Source: Flammulina velutipes (lineage: Eukaryota; Basidiomycota; Agaricomycetes; Agaricales; Physalacriaceae). Taken from it: a DNA stretch of 64,000 nt. The notes below the pieces were generated by a model. That model was not told the DNA's origin. It did no database searches and worked only from the letters and a program-made list of their open reading frames with translations. Positions 20,690-32,939 of this stretch are shown in pieces; the stretch's first letter is position 1; each line of letters begins with the position of its first letter. The position numbers and the translations under genes were made by a program. Where the stretch lies: assembly GCA_011800155.1 (NCBI GenBank), contig JAALGH010000011.1:124001-188000 (forward strand). Direction: 5' to 3'.

Positions 20690-21128
20690 AAGCAAAGAGC
20701 AAACATGCCACGTGCTCCATTATTCGAAGTATTCGGAACCGAGAACGGCGTACAAAACCTGCTTTGCGTCCCCAACCTCGTAGTAGCACAGATCCTCCCA
20801 AGTCTTCGTCGCCACATTTCTCTACGACATGTCTGTCTGCCCGACTCATTAAGCGCGATGGATCCGTCCAACTAGGCCAAGTCAACGACAATTTGCATTG
20901 CACGAGCAAGCGAACATTACGCTTCAAAGCTTCATCCCTCAGATGCATCCCTCTCGTCCACACGGCTGACTCTTCCACGGTAATCTCGTTCTCGCGACAC
21001 CTCTCCCGTTCGACCAAAGTAGGTATCATCTTGGGATGCGACTCGGACATAGCAAAGATCCTCTTGTCGACAGGCTGAGGTCCGCATTCTCGATCATGCT
21101 GCGCGAGAGGACGGTGCATCGACCACAA
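20690..21128 (-). pseudogene. Internally deleted relative of the 425-aa kinase-like gene (unit A)
   Basis: The minus-strand reading matches the intact gene at 39811-41195 in three pieces. Exon 1 similarity includes SESHPKMIPTLVERERC and the matching intron. A stub of exon 2 (DGSIALNES) follows. The frame then jumps to a piece near the C-terminus (TCRREMW..., corresponding to AACRRNMKT...). Around 240 codons, including the kinase-like core, are missing, and frames shift between pieces. It sits just upstream of K1, as the intact form does upstream of K3. Confidence 0.65.
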
Positions 21129-22300
21129 CCTGTTCGTTGTTGTTGATTATCGAGTGTTGGCGAGCTGGGATTGACGAGCCCATCTTGAACATAATCTCCC
21201 CCTTACTCTCCCCCCGAAGTGTAGAGATGATCAAACGACGTTGTCCTAGGAGCAGCGTAAGGATGACGACGACGAAGACTACATACAGTTGCCTACCCAA
21301 CAGGTTCCAAGGATTGAGCATCGACATTTAGGAGCGTGGAAGTGGATACCATGGATGTGATCGACTAGTAAATTGGTTGAGAGGGACTCTATCGATACCC
21401 TAGGGATAGGATAAGGACAACGAAGGGAGAAGGAAATGAACGACAGTCTACCAAACAGGCCCGAATGTCGTTCCACATCCACAAGGCCGATGGGGTACGT
21501 GCTCGCGTCGGAGGTGTATCCTTCTAAACCTCGTCTTAGTAGGAAGTCCGCAAGAAGAAACTGAGAAACGCACGAGGATTGTTTATCGTGGATGGATTTT
21601 ATGACGTTGGGATATGCAAAGGTGATATGTAGGACCGTTGGATAAAGCGGGCTAGGTCATGAATTACGCCAGTTTGATATGCAAGACAAGACATCTTCTA
21701 AGCATGGAACTAGGACTGCATGAATCATCCAAATTAGCAAAATGTCGAAAATCAAGTAGGTTCACGCACCGTATATCCTCCATCATAACCTGGAGATCCC
21801 TGCTCGAAAACGTTCGTTGGAACTCACTTATATAGACCTCCATCAACCAAAGCGTGTTCGATACACGGTGATTCTGTTGCTAGTATGATTGTCGTCCAAA
21901 ACGTAGCCTGTATCTAGTCCAGGATGATGATGAGCTGCGAACAGGACACAGATTCCAAGGCAGTCTTCATAGCCCGCAGTTCTTGCTACGAGCTCTAGCG
22001 ACACAATGAAGCCGAGCCAAATCGCCCGGATAGAGGGCGGTAAAGGCGGTTTTCATTTCATCGTCGCGGACTTCCTAGCAGTTCAGATAAAAAATTACAT
22101 GGTCAAGAGAAAGAAGAAGCGCACCGTTGTTCTCATATCGCGTATAGCCCACTTGTAGAGAATAGATTTCCCGATGAAGCTCGAACACCGTATTTAGTGG
22201 TGGTGGTAAGAAAACAAGCTGAGGACATCGATCGCTCGCTTCTCGTCTTCCTACCACCACCTCCAAATTCCGTGCATACAAGAACTGCCCGCATATTTCA
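21129..22300. repeat. Flanking block shared by three loci (unit A copy)
   Basis: No convincing gene. Stretches here recur, diverged, at about 41200-42640 and 49800-50050, for example the CTCGTCTTAGTAGGA segment (21528, 41941) and the ACACCGTATTT-GTGGTGGTGG segment (22187, 41573, and similar at 42455 and 50017). A minus-strand 77-codon frame (21094-21327) has one hydrophobic segment (LYVVFVVVILTLLLG) with a faint counterpart near 41300-41500; a small membrane peptide is possible but weak. Confidence 0.5.
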
Positions 22301-23443
22301 AAAGAGGAAGACGGCTGAACCTCTACCGTGTCTGGCAGGCGTATCTATGGCTGAAGGTGCCAGTGTTAGCGAGGCAAAGATCTTGGGAGAGCTCAGCTAC
22401 CTATTGAATCAGTCTTCGGAACTGGACAAGCATTCGCCCACCGTCGTTGCTCATAGAACTGCTCGCATCTGTGGTGCATCGACCAGTCTTACGATGATTG
22501 ACGACTTGGCTTTTCTCGATGAACGAAAGAAACACTTGGTCTCTTACGCCTCGCGATACATTTACTAAACGCGACACGCTCGATGGCCCTACACGCCTTT
22601 CTCACCGCCAGTCGAACCATCAATGGATAGTCTTCAAAGAGGCCGGAATACCGTATGGAGCGTGCAAGAACATGCACGACTTGATGACTATGATCAAGGA
22701 AGCCGCACATGGTAAGCGTCGACTTTGTCTGGTCTATCAAATACTGACCATTTCCATGTTCAGTTTTAGGTGTCATTTGGAGAGAAGGCCGCTTGGTCCA
22801 TGGAGACTTGAGCTTGACCAACCTCCTTTGGTACCAAGGTCAGGCCTTGGTGATTAATTGGGGGCTTTGCCAATCTTACGACGAACTTGCGCGATATGTC
22901 AGAATGGTACATCTATAACGATGTTATTCTTCTCGAACTGACGCTAATTTATCTAGGGAACACCCGCCTACATGGCAGTCGAAGTGTCAGCTCAGCAATG
23001 GCTATACAGAAGAGATGTCACTCAGCTGGTCGCCTTCAAGCACAACCCGATCCATGACTTGGAATCCCTCTGGCGCAGCATGATGTGGACATTCTTAGGC
23101 TCTGTTTCCTCGCTCCTCCTAGATTCCATGTCGCCTGCACAGGTCCATAGTCAGTGGACGGCGTACCGCTTGCGTTTTCCTGATGATAGGACTGGGTTCA
23201 GCATACTTGGTGCCCAGTCTCGCGGCCCCTACCCAACATGCTCGCTCAAGGATCTACCACAGGCGCTCGTCCCCATGTACTGGCCCGTCTGCTCCAAGAA
23301 TGGCACGTCAGTCCCGAGGACATGTTCGTTGAATCTTGGAGCTTCACCAATTCGCATGCCGAGTTTTGCAGACAGCTGGATAAGATGTTGGAGGAGCTCG
23401 GGGAGACGCCATATGGCCCTGTCATGAGACTTTCCTCTCTCTG
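22301..23443 (+). pseudogene. Truncated FunK1-type kinase T1
   Basis: Similar to the C-terminal two thirds of the intact FunK1 kinase P1. Pieces in order are KILGELSYLLNQSSELDKH, IVFKEAGIPYGACKNMHDL, LVHGDLSLTNLLWYQGQ, GTPAYMAVEVSAQQWLYRR and FKHNPIHDLESLWRSMMW, with introns where P1 has them. The N-terminal third is absent. There is a stop/frameshift near 22560-22570 and a 16-base deletion near 23275 (relative to unit B) that throws the C-terminus out of frame. The catalytic motif is HGD and DFG is replaced by NWG, so even the parent may have been catalytically weak. Confidence 0.75.
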
Positions 23444-23776
23444 AAGTGGAGAGTAGTAGTTGGTGGTTTACAAGGAGCAACAGTGTTCGAGGTCATATTT
23501 TTTGTGTGTGTAGAATGTTATGGAGATTGCCATCACCACCATAAATGTTCTTGAAGACGGGAATTTCTCAGCTTTCACAACACAATCCAGCGGGGATGAT
23601 AGGCTATGAGGCACACATCATGTGGCGTACATCCCAGTCATCAAACTCTCGGCTTCGTCGTCCTTGTACACTTAATCTTCTCATCTCGATTTGACTTTTG
23701 TACCATGTCCGGCTCCTTCGTCGTCCGTATCACCGACCACAGGTTCTGACTCGTTGGGAGCCGAGATCCGACGCCG

Positions 23777-23784
23777 TATATAAA
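23777..23784 (+). promoter_or_regulatory. TATA box of S1
   Basis: TATATAAA about 50 bases before the S1 start codon, kept in the unit B copy (33273-33280). Confidence 0.55.
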
Positions 23785-23832
23785 CAGGTCACCCATTCCC
23801 TTCGTTCTCTTCCTCGCAGCCCACCACTTGCA

Positions 23833-24108
23833 ATGAGTATAGCAGTCTTTGCAGACATGACCAACACCGGAGTCGATGTCTCTGCGCCACCCAATCGAGA
23901 GCAATGTGTACGGGAGAGGCGGAGGGTCACACGTTGGAGCAAAAAGAGGGATGGTCAATATCTGAATTGGTTGCAGACACAGATAGAGGATGTGAGGGGA
24001 GAAGTGGAGAAGTGGAAGATGAGAGCGGAGTCGTATGAGGAGGTCATGAACCAACATGGTCTGAAGATGCCACCGGCGAGAGGCTCCTCTTTGAGTCCTC
24101 TCGAATAA
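23833..24108 (+). CDS. Small basic coiled-coil protein S1 (91 aa)
   Basis: Single exon starting at MSIAVFADMTNTG. A basic stretch (RERRRVTRWSKKRDG) is followed by a helical region with regular hydrophobics (YLNWLQTQIEDVRGEVEKW), a layout that recalls a short bZIP-like DNA-binding or dimerising protein, though no family was recognised. The start is chosen because a TATA box lies 50 bases upstream. Differences from unit B copy S2 keep the frame: a 6-base insertion in S2 adds Gln-Ala, and the C-terminus differs by a 9-base change, which suggests it is a real gene. It lies between the T1 pseudogene and the 3' end of P1. Confidence 0.55.
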   Translation: MSIAVFADMTNTGVDVSAPPNREQCVRERRRVTRWSKKRDGQYLNWLQTQIEDVRGEVEKWKMRAESYEEVMNQHGLKMPPARGSSLSPLE

Positions 24109-24290
24109 AAGTGCCCATATTATTCGCCGCTATGGGTTATTCTGAACTTTCCTCTATTTGTAATCCTATGGTGTTCCATACTTGTATGTTCGAATGACCT
24201 TCACGTCCGATTATAGAAAGCATTGATCTCGCTGTACTAATCTCTCAGGCTGGCGGTACCCTCAGAAGTTGCTCCCAACCCATCAAATAA

Positions 24291-26491
24291 TCACTCTCCC
24301 TGTGCGATTACAGAGAGCCATTTAAACGGGGCATATTGATCTCGCTGTAGGTCTTCCAAGATCATATCCAGCTGCCTGCAAAATGTGACATGCGAATCTG
24401 TGAAGGTAGCAGATTCAACAGGAGGCGGAAGGGAGCCCGTTTCGGCCCTTTCATGCCAGTATCGGAGGAGGACACCAAGTTTTCCAACACGATTAGTGAT
24501 GGGCAAGAGTGCCTTGTGTAAAACATTGAGCGAACATCCTGGGGAAGAGCTGCACGACTCAAAGTCAAACAACGTGAAGTTTATGCCATCTTGAGGAAAA
24601 CGCGTGCGGTATGTCGTCCATTGATTGGTGAGCCGCTGAGGCGACATGGATCCAAGGAGAGAAATGGGGACGGAGCCTAGGAATGTCCACATCATGATCC
24701 GCCACAGAGATTCCAGATCATGGAGTGGGTTATGCTTAAAGTTGACCACCGCCGGAGCTATATCCATCGTGATTTCCATGTTGGTGCTGTGCATCCAGAG
24801 TTGATTTGATGCTTCGACAGCCATGTAAGCGGGCGTGCCCTACGAAGAAACCATGAGCGCGTAGACAAATGGTAGAGCATCGTAAATTTACCATCTTGGC
24901 TTCTTTCCCGGTCACCTCGTCATCATAACACTGACGAAATTCCCAATCCGTTACCAGGACATGACCTTCGTGCCAGAGCAGGTTGCCAATACTTATATCA
25001 CGGTGGGTATAATGGCCGCATTTCCAAACGGCGCCAAGCACTGACAATGGCATTATGTAGTAAGTTTGGGAATGAGCGGAAAAGATAGGCTAGTAAACTA
25101 CTAACCATGGGCAGCTTCCTTGACCATCGTCATGCAGTCGTGCAGATTATGAGAAGCATGATATGGTACCCCGACCTCTGCAAAGACTATGCGATCATGC
25201 TTCAGCTTGCGGAAAGGACGCTGCACGCCGGAAACGCGCAGAAGACCATCAGCAATGAGACTGTAGGGAATGGGTGATTCAAGCGAGCCTGCCAGTGAGT
25301 GGATGAACGCCTTTGAAGCTGGAGCCGTATCAAGATAGGACAAGTCGTCGGGCAAGTCTTCGCCGTTCATGAGGCTGTTGGAGGTAACTTTGTTTCCGTC
25401 AACGCAGACAGGTCCATGAGCGACGACGGTGAGGAGATGCTTGTCTAGTCCCACGGGTCTTAGTAAGACTTTCAGCTCGCCCAAGATCTGCGGCTCCCCT
25501 ACAGAATCAATGTGAACCCAGATATCCTTGATAGCGTACTCTTTGCTTCCCGGCCCTTGGCTCTTCTCGTAAGCTCGCCACACGCGCGTGGCGGGACCGC
25601 AAATGCACCCTGCTCGAGAATCTGAAAGGGTGTCTATGACAATGTATGGTGTGCCATTCACAAAAACCGTGTAGCTGGCGTCTTCGGACCGTACGATAGT
25701 CGTATCATATCCCAAACGAGTCAATCCTAGAACAGAATCCGCTGTGTTGGTGGCGTGATTGAAATGCGCAAACGCTAAGGCCAATGTGAACCGAACCATG
25801 TGTTCGTAATGCTATCTCATGTTCAATGGATAGACTGTCTATTGAGAGGATGGATATACCTGGACGAAGTCGAATGGCTCCGTGACCATGATATGAGATC
25901 GCGCGAAGAACCAGAATCGAGTGTCGCGTCCTTCGATGGTCCTCCCGAATGTACAATTCCTCCGCGGGTCATTCTTTAGAATGTGCTGTGCACTCCAAAG
26001 AATATTGGACCAATTCTACAGAGTGTTAGAGAGGATATCAGGACTCGCGTGGTACGCACATCTCGCTGGCCATTGATATCGTTCACGAGCGTATTTTCTT
26101 CGGCAACAACGATGCTCCCCCATACATCACTGGCATCCTCCAGAAGCGTGCAGTTCTCGTGGCGAGAGGCAATACCTGTTCGCTGGGGAGTAGACTTGGG
26201 ATTGTGGATATGCTCCAAACAAGGGGAAATTCCGTAGACCTTTTTGCCTTTGTGTTTAGCCTCCTCAATAAAGGCATGCAGCGGGCTGTAGTATTTGGCT
26301 TTGGCTTTTTGCTTCGCCTGGGCGATGGTGTAACCTTTGGGGGCCCCACTTTGGGTGATCCATTTTGTTGCCTTAAGATCTTCTACAACGGCGGCGAGGG
26401 TGCTAGATAGAACATGAGGAAGAACACTGGTGAAGAAAAACTCGAGGGGAACGATTGGAACGGTGGGGTAGTTTGCGGCAGCGGCAGACAT
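24291..26491 (-). CDS. FunK1-family fungal protein kinase P1 (663 aa)
   Basis: Five exons, complement(join(24291..24839,24892..25040,25106..25811,25860..26015,26060..26491)), in frame. It has the full layout of the mushroom FunK1 kinase family: N-terminal FFF-SVLPHVL region, NWSNILWSAQHILKNDPRRN, RDTRFWFFARSHIMVTEPFD, a glycine-loop-like GPATRVWRAYE, KEYAIKDIWVH (Lys), HYTHRDISIGNLLW (catalytic loop, near residue 445), LVTDWEF (DFG replaced by DWE), GTPAYMAVE (activation-segment end) and FKHNPLHDLESLWRIMMW. HRD Asp and Asn are kept. FunK1 kinases are expanded in multicellular basidiomycetes. The divergent promoter (26492-26963) is shared with R1. The ATG at 26491 was chosen; an extra upstream exon is possible. 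Confidence 0.85.
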
Positions 26492-26963
26492 TTCCTCTGT
26501 ATCAGTGGACAAGAAAGAAGATATGTGGTCGCCTTCGATGAGACGAGGGTGCAGAACTCCAGTGGCAATCTACTCGTGCGCGCAGAACTGACTGTGACGA
26601 TGATGGTCGAACGGAAGCAAAGTTTGCAGGTGATCGATCCCACCAGATTTAGACCAAGATGTGTATAAAATGTTTCGTCGATGGTGGATGAGGCTTTGAG
26701 GAACTGAGCGAAAATAAAAATCAGAATGACTCATGGAGAGAGCTCGGGAATGAGTGGGTCAATAGTCTACTAAGTCTAGACACCGTAAATATTAGTCACG
26801 TGTCAACAAACCGTCTCTTCTTGACTCTTCCCGCCACGTTCCAACTCAGTCTTGCCACTGCGACGATTGCACCAATCCGAACGATCTCTGAATGAACCGC
26901 AATTCCCTGGATGATAGATTGTCTTCACTGTTCTGATGGTTACGCTTCCCGAGGCGTTCGTGA
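26492..26963. promoter_or_regulatory. Bidirectional promoter region P1/R1
   Basis: 471 bases between divergent starts. It contains a CACGTG palindrome (near 26798) that could bind bHLH regulators. The same layout is kept in unit B (36002-36473). Confidence 0.4.
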
Positions 26964-27903
26964 ATGTCTCATTTCGATTGCGGTGGCGTTAGCATGTTTG
27001 ACCGGGCTTTGACAAATCTCACCAAGGAAGGCGTTCCATTAGAAACTCTATCTATAACCACCAACTTCGTCTTTACTGCTAAAATGCCTTTTACTCTGTT
27101 TACCAACCTCCTCGCGCGCGTTCCTTTCTCAAAGCCTTCTGGTTCGACTGCCAACAAAATCAAGGATTCGTTTGCGAAACCCGGCGCTCACTCCCCTAGG
27201 AACAGTGGGACCGTCGACATACTCCTTTCCGATTCGCACCTTCAACGTCGGCCTCGAATCAAGCGCAACGTCGAGCCTCATGCCCAGTGGCGACATGCAG
27301 AGTACATCCATCCCTCCGTTGTTCTTGCTAGATCGTCGTCTCCTCCTATCGCAACAGCTCAGATGGCCCCTCCTCAAGATTCAGAGGAAGCCATGGAAGG
27401 CCTCAACGGTCTTATGCTGAAGAAATTCAAGAAACAACTTCCCGCTGATGGTCAAATCCGTATAGTGCCGGCACATGGGTCTCTTGTAGCGATAGTCCGC
27501 TGTGGAGGACCAAAGGGCTGGACTGTATGTTGTTTCGACATCCTCTTTTCAGCGCTTTCTCTAACATATTCTTAACAGATTGATATCAAGGATCCCAAAG
27601 AGCTCAACGAGGCGAAAGCGGACTTCGCTTTCCCGTCTTCGCCGTTGCCTACCCCTACCCTCTCGCAAGAGCAACTTGAAGTCATCGAAGGCCTCAACCG
27701 AATGCTGGTTAGGAAGTATAAGAAATCTTTACCGGAAAGCGGAGAAACTATCATGGTTCCGGCTCACGGAGCTGTTATGGCCAGACTTCGCTGTGGCGGC
27801 CCCGATGGATGGGCTGTACGTTTGTATTCTTTTTTCTTCAACGCCTTGCTGATTGTCTTCACAGGCTCAGATCAATCCCGATCTCGCTCTTCAAGTGGTT
27901 TGA
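26964..27903 (+). CDS. Repeat-domain hypothetical protein R1 (278 aa)
   Basis: Three exons, join(26964..27524,27579..27815,27865..27903), in frame. The N-terminal half is basic and Ser/Pro-rich. Two copies of a domain of about 60 residues follow. The first has AMEGLNGLMLKKFKKQLP, IRIVPAHGSLVAIVRCGG and PKGW. The second has VIEGLNRMLVRKYKKSLP, IMVPAHGAVMARLRCGGPD and GW. Each copy ends at an intron right after the Gly-Trp-x motif, so the domain seems to have been duplicated with its exon boundary. The family was not recognised. The unit B copy R2 keeps the frame, splice sites and C-terminus (AQINPDLALQVV) despite base changes, which argues for a working gene. Confidence 0.7.
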
Positions 27904-28515
27904 GCACGACCGTTCCGAATGGCAAATATACCCCGACTCTTGCATTTGTTTTTGATTACGCAACATCATTCTCTTTCTTTCGATACCACCTTCACAGACG
28001 GCTTGCTCCCTCATACACGTTTGGGGCATCCCCTTTATATGCATATCTATATTTTCACCTTCATACTTAATTCTTCGGATGGGGAAGGGATCGCCAATAC
28101 CAGGAGTTCGTTATGGAATACTGAGAAGTGACTGGGAGATGGGGCAACATTCGTGAGTGCGCCTTACAACTGATTTCTCGCCAACGTCTCGCTAATCGGC
28201 CCTTCAGTATAGGCGTGCTTGCATAGGAAGGGAATTTAGTGTCGTAACCAGCAGTTCATAATGGAATACTGAGAGTCGATGCAGGAGCGGGGAGATTGTC
28301 GCAGAATCTGGAGATACCGTGAGGGCGCGCTAACAGCCGAATACTTGCTTGTACATCGTTCATCGTTGAAATCTCATAATATATTTCTCTTATGTCACGA
28401 TAAATTTCCCCTGCGCCACATATAGGTGGAACCATCAATTACATCCAAGTATGATTAGTAGTTCGAAATGATACGCCTCCAATGAACTTGTCCTTCAAGC
28501 GTCTGAATGAACGGA
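27904..28515. repeat. Intergenic with a two-copy degenerate tandem repeat
   Basis: No gene. Two related stretches of about 145 bases, beginning near 28099 and 28245, both contain ATGGAATACTGAGA. The same pair is found in unit B near 37614 and 37757. Confidence 0.5.
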
Positions 28516-30126
28516 CTACGTTTTCTGCCAACTGGTATTCACAAAGCCATCGCAAAGCCTTGTAGGTCTCGAAATCCGACATGGAACCGATAAACAGAAG
28601 AATTGAGTATATCTAGATAGATATGCAGTTAAGCGTCTCAACGACCGGACTGTCTTTTGCGCCCATTGGTATTCACAAAGCCATCGCAAAGTTTTGGTTG
28701 TCCACGGGAGTTTGGGCTCTCGGAGATGAGACCATTTTCGAACCAAGTCGGGTGGTAGTCCAGTCCAACGGTCGTGCGTTTCGTAATTCGAGTCGTACGT
28801 CTCCCAATTGACCTTGGGTTCCATCCGATGGCGTTGCTCATCATCCAGCTCTGCATATTGATCTTCGAGGAAAGGAAGGGCACCTGCTGCGGTAAACCGG
28901 GCGCTAACATTCCGCGTCACCATTCCATCCAATAATGGGGCCAAGAACGGGATTGTCGGTGTCCAGTGCTGCGGGAATAGGTTAAATCAGAACCGGCAAT
29001 CCATAAGGAAAATGAATTACTTGGAACGTCTCGCAGAACATGATGCCTAGAGTGCCGACATCGAGGGCAAACGGATTGTAGTCGTACTCTCCTTGCAATA
29101 CATCGGGCGGTTGACCGTATGCACCATACCAAGTTTCTTGATGAGGGAGTCGACATCTCTCAATAGATGTATGAGACGGCATCAAGATAGAGAGATTGAA
29201 GTCGAAAATGGCATATCTCAATTTCTTTGTCTTCATTAGATCATCGCGCATCATCTCCGTCGAGGGATCATCAGGCATCATCATGTTGTGGCAGACGTGG
29301 TTGATTAGTATATTGCGCCCGTCTAGGTCCTAAGGGATATATTCAGTGATACGTCGGGATCAGTCAGAAACACGCGGCTCACTCGATGGACAATGTGCCG
29401 ACTATGTAGGAATACCAGCCCTTCGAGGAGACTTCGAATTTGGTGGATCACGTCTTCCACGGTATCTGGGACGAGTAACAAGCGTCCACCTCCCCAACTG
29501 GAAAATGATCAATATAGGACCTCGGTGAGTATCTTACTATTACTTACCGTGGCATGACTACCAACCAATTTCCAGCAAATGGGAGGAAGTCGAGCGTTGG
29601 AAGGATTCCGGGAATCATCCTGTCCTTTCGTGTTTTCTGCTCTTCTAACAGTATATTAAAAATGCGTTGCTCGTCCGTGGAATCCTTGACTAGTTTAAGT
29701 GCAATGTGATGACCTTCGCGGTCTTGAGCGAAGACTACGCGTCCCTACGAACGAAACTATCGGCAAATGCGCAGTTGGTCGGAGATAGAGAGCACAAACC
29801 AGGCTTTGCTCGTAGTAGTCCATTTCAAAACCAGAATGATATCCTGGACAGTCGTCTTGAAACGCGTAAGGAAGTTCACCTCCAGTCCCAGGCGTCATAG
29901 GTAGGGACGGTACAGTTTCGTACACAGAGTCGTATATCGTCCGTGTCGTGTACATTGTATATCCACGCTCCGCAAGCCATGGTCGGCATGATTCCCAGAA
30001 CTTCATGCGCTCATGCAAGTCGAAGTTCGGGATGCTCTCGGCAGGATCAAAGGTGACCTAAGGTATTTCCGGTCACTATTGCATGTGGCTCATAAATAGG
30101 AAGTATACCATAGGCAAATGATCCAT
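28516..30126 (-). CDS. Divergent protein kinase K2 with altered C-terminus (449 aa)
   Basis: Same exon structure and sequence as K1 up to the duplication junction at 28561/28562. The start (30126) and exons 1-5 are at +9480 from K1. The last exon runs 28516..28968. At the junction the reading passes from K1-type sequence into the reverse of a K3-type 3' end in a different frame, so the final residues become RLCDGFVNTSWQKT in place of the K1 tail. The kinase core is untouched, with HR-DLDGRNILIN and DFN. It is either a recent real duplicate or an assembly effect. Confidence 0.7.
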
Positions 30127-30169
30127 AAAGAGAGGTTTCGGGACAGGATTACAGTGAGATTGAATGGTA

Positions 30170-30608
30170 AAGCAAAGAGCAAACATGCCACGTGCTCCAT
30201 TATTCGAAGTATTCGGAACCGAGAACGGCGTACAAAACCTGCTTTGCGTCCCCAACCTCGTAGTAGCACAGATCCTCCCAAGTCTTCGTCGCCACATTTC
30301 TCTACGACATGTCTGTCTGCCCGACTCATTAAGCGCGATGGATCCGTCCAACTAGGCCAAGTCAACGACAATTTGCATTGCACGAGCAAGCGAACATTAC
30401 GCTTCAAAGCTTCATCCCTCAGATGCATCCCTCTCGTCCACACGGCTGACTCTTCCACGGTAATCTCGTTCTCGCGACACCTCTCCCGTTCGACCAAAGT
30501 AGGTATCATCTTGGGATGCGACTCGGACATAGCAAAGATCCTCTTGTCGACAGGCTGAGGTCCGCATTCTCGATCATGCTGCGCGAGAGGACGGTGCATC
30601 GACCACAA
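30170..30608 (-). pseudogene. Internally deleted relative of the 425-aa kinase-like gene (unit B)
   Basis: Copy of 20690-21128 with no difference seen. It has the same large internal deletion, so the deletion is older than the last copying event. Confidence 0.65.
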
Positions 30609-31780
30609 CCTGTTCGTTGTTGTTGATTATCGAGTGTTGGCGAGCTGGGATTGACGAGCCCATCTTGAACATAATCTCCCCCTTACTCTCCCCCCGAAGT
30701 GTAGAGATGATCAAACGACGTTGTCCTAGGAGCAGCGTAAGGATGACGACGACGAAGACTACATACAGTTGCCTACCCAACAGGTTCCAAGGATTGAGCA
30801 TCGACATTTAGGAGCGTGGAAGTGGATACCATGGATGTGATCGACTAGTAAATTGGTTGAGAGGGACTCTATCGATACCCTAGGGATAGGATAAGGACAA
30901 CGAAGGGAGAAGGAAATGAACGACAGTCTACCAAACAGGCCCGAATGTCGTTCCACATCCACAAGGCCGATGGGGTACGTGCTCGCGTCGGAGGTGTATC
31001 CTTCTAAACCTCGTCTTAGTAGGAAGTCCGCAAGAAGAAACTGAGAAACGCACGAGGATTGTTTATCGTGGATGGATTTTATGACGTTGGGATATGCAAA
31101 GGTGATATGTAGGACCGTTGGATAAAGCGGGCTAGGTCATGAATTACGCCAGTTTGATATGCAAGACAAGACATCTTCTAAGCATGGAACTAGGACTGCA
31201 TGAATCATCCAAATTAGCAAAATGTCGAAAATCAAGTAGGTTCACGCACCGTATATCCTCCATCATAACCTGGAGATCCCTGCTCGAAAACGTTCGTTGG
31301 AACTCACTTATATAGACCTCCATCAACCAAAGCGTGTTCGATACACGGTGATTCTGTTGCTAGTATGATTGTCGTCCAAAACGTAGCCTGTATCTAGTCC
31401 AGGATGATGATGAGCTGCGAACAGGACACAGATTCCAAGGCAGTCTTCATAGCCCGCAGTTCTTGCTACGAGCTCTAGCGACACAATGAAGCCGAGCCAA
31501 ATCGCCCGGATAGAGGGCGGTAAAGGCGGTTTTCATTTCATCGTCGCGGACTTCCTAGCAGTTCAGATAAAAAATTACATGGTCAAGAGAAAGAAGAAGC
31601 GCACCGTTGTTCTCATATCGCGTATAGCCCACTTGTAGAGAATAGATTTCCCGATGAAGCTCGAACACCGTATTTAGTGGTGGTGGTAAGAAAACAAGCT
31701 GAGGACATCGATCGCTCGCTTCTCGTCTTCCTACCACCACCTCCAAATTCCGTGCATACAAGAACTGCCCGCATATTTCA

Positions 31781-32939
31781 AAAGAGGAAGACGGCTGAAC
31801 CTCTACCGTGTCTGGCAGGCGTATCTATGGCTGAAGGTGCCAGTGTTAGCGAGGCAAAGATCTTGGGAGAGCTCAGCTACCTATTGAATCAGTCTTCGGA
31901 ACTGGACAAGCATTCGCCCACCGTCGTTGCTCATAGAACTGCTCGCATCTGTGGTGCATCGACCAGTCTTACGATGATTGACGACTTGGCTTTTCTCGAT
32001 GAACGAAAGAAACACTTGGTCTCTTACGCCTCGCGATACATTTACTAAACGCGACACGCTCGATGGCCCTACACGCCTTTCTCACCGCCAGTCGAACCAT
32101 CAATGGATAGTCTTCAAAGAGGCCGGAATACCGTATGGAGCGTGCAAGAACATGCACGACTTGATGACTATGATCAAGGAAGCCGCACATGGTAAGCGTC
32201 GACTTTGTCTGGTCTATCAAATACTGACCATTTCCATGTTCAGTTTTAGGTGTCATTTGGAGAGAAGGCCGCTTGGTCCATGGAGACTTGAGCTTGACCA
32301 ACCTCCTTTGGTACCAAGGTCAGGCCTTGGTGATTAATTGGGGGCTTTGCCAATCTTACGACGAACTCGCGCGATATGTCAGAATGGTACATCTATAACG
32401 ATGTTATTCTTCTCTAACTGACGCTAATTTATCTAGGGAACACCCGCCTACATGACAGTCGAAGTGTCAGCTCAGCAATGGCTATACAGAAGAGATGTCA
32501 CTCAGCTGGTCGCCTTCAAGCACAACCCGATCCATGACTTGGAATCCCTCTGGCGCATCGTGATGTGGACATTCTTAGGCTCTGTTTCCTCGCTCCTCCT
32601 AGATTCCATGTCGCCTGCACAGGTCCATAGTCAGTGGACGGCGTACCGCTTGCGTTTTCCTGATGATAGGACTGGGTTCAGCATACTTGGTGCCAAGTCT
32701 CGCGGCCCCTACCCAACATGCTAGCTCAAGGATCTACCACAGGCGCTCGTCCCCATCACTGCATCTACTGGTGTACTGGCCCGCCTGCTCCAAGAATGGC
32801 ACGTCAGTCCCGAGGACATGTTCGTTGAATCTCGGAGCTTCACCAATTCGCATGCCGAGTTTTGCAGACAGCTGGATAAGATGTTGGAGGAGCTCGGGGA
32901 GACGCCATATGGCCCTGTCATGAGACTTTCCTCTCTTTG
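31781..32939 (+). pseudogene. Truncated FunK1-type kinase T2
   Basis: Copy of T1 with the same 5' truncation and early frameshift, but a different C-terminal lesion. It keeps the 16 bases missing in T1, so the end of the frame reads normally (ending ETPYGPVMRLSSL). It has a nonsense codon (TAG) near 32722, where T1 has a Ser codon. The two copies therefore lost function separately in this part. Confidence 0.72.

Larger units (their letters stand above)
19082..28561. repeat. Segmental duplication, unit A (9.48 kb)
   Basis: The unit repeats directly at 28562-about 38080. From 19082 to 22887 the two copies read the same at an exact offset of 9480. The first difference I see is 22888 (t) against 32368 (c). 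Beyond that there are scattered substitutions and small indels (offset moves to 9496, 9513 and 9510). Gene content: K1, a deleted kinase-like pseudogene, T1, S1, P1, R1. The last 120 bases (about 28445-28561) resemble the 3' end of kinase K3, not K1. Confidence 0.9.

Noticed and set aside
20226..21078. Plus-strand ORFs of 60-146 codons opposite K1 and the deleted pseudogene (also in unit B)
   Set aside because: Antisense shadows of the minus-strand kinase exons.
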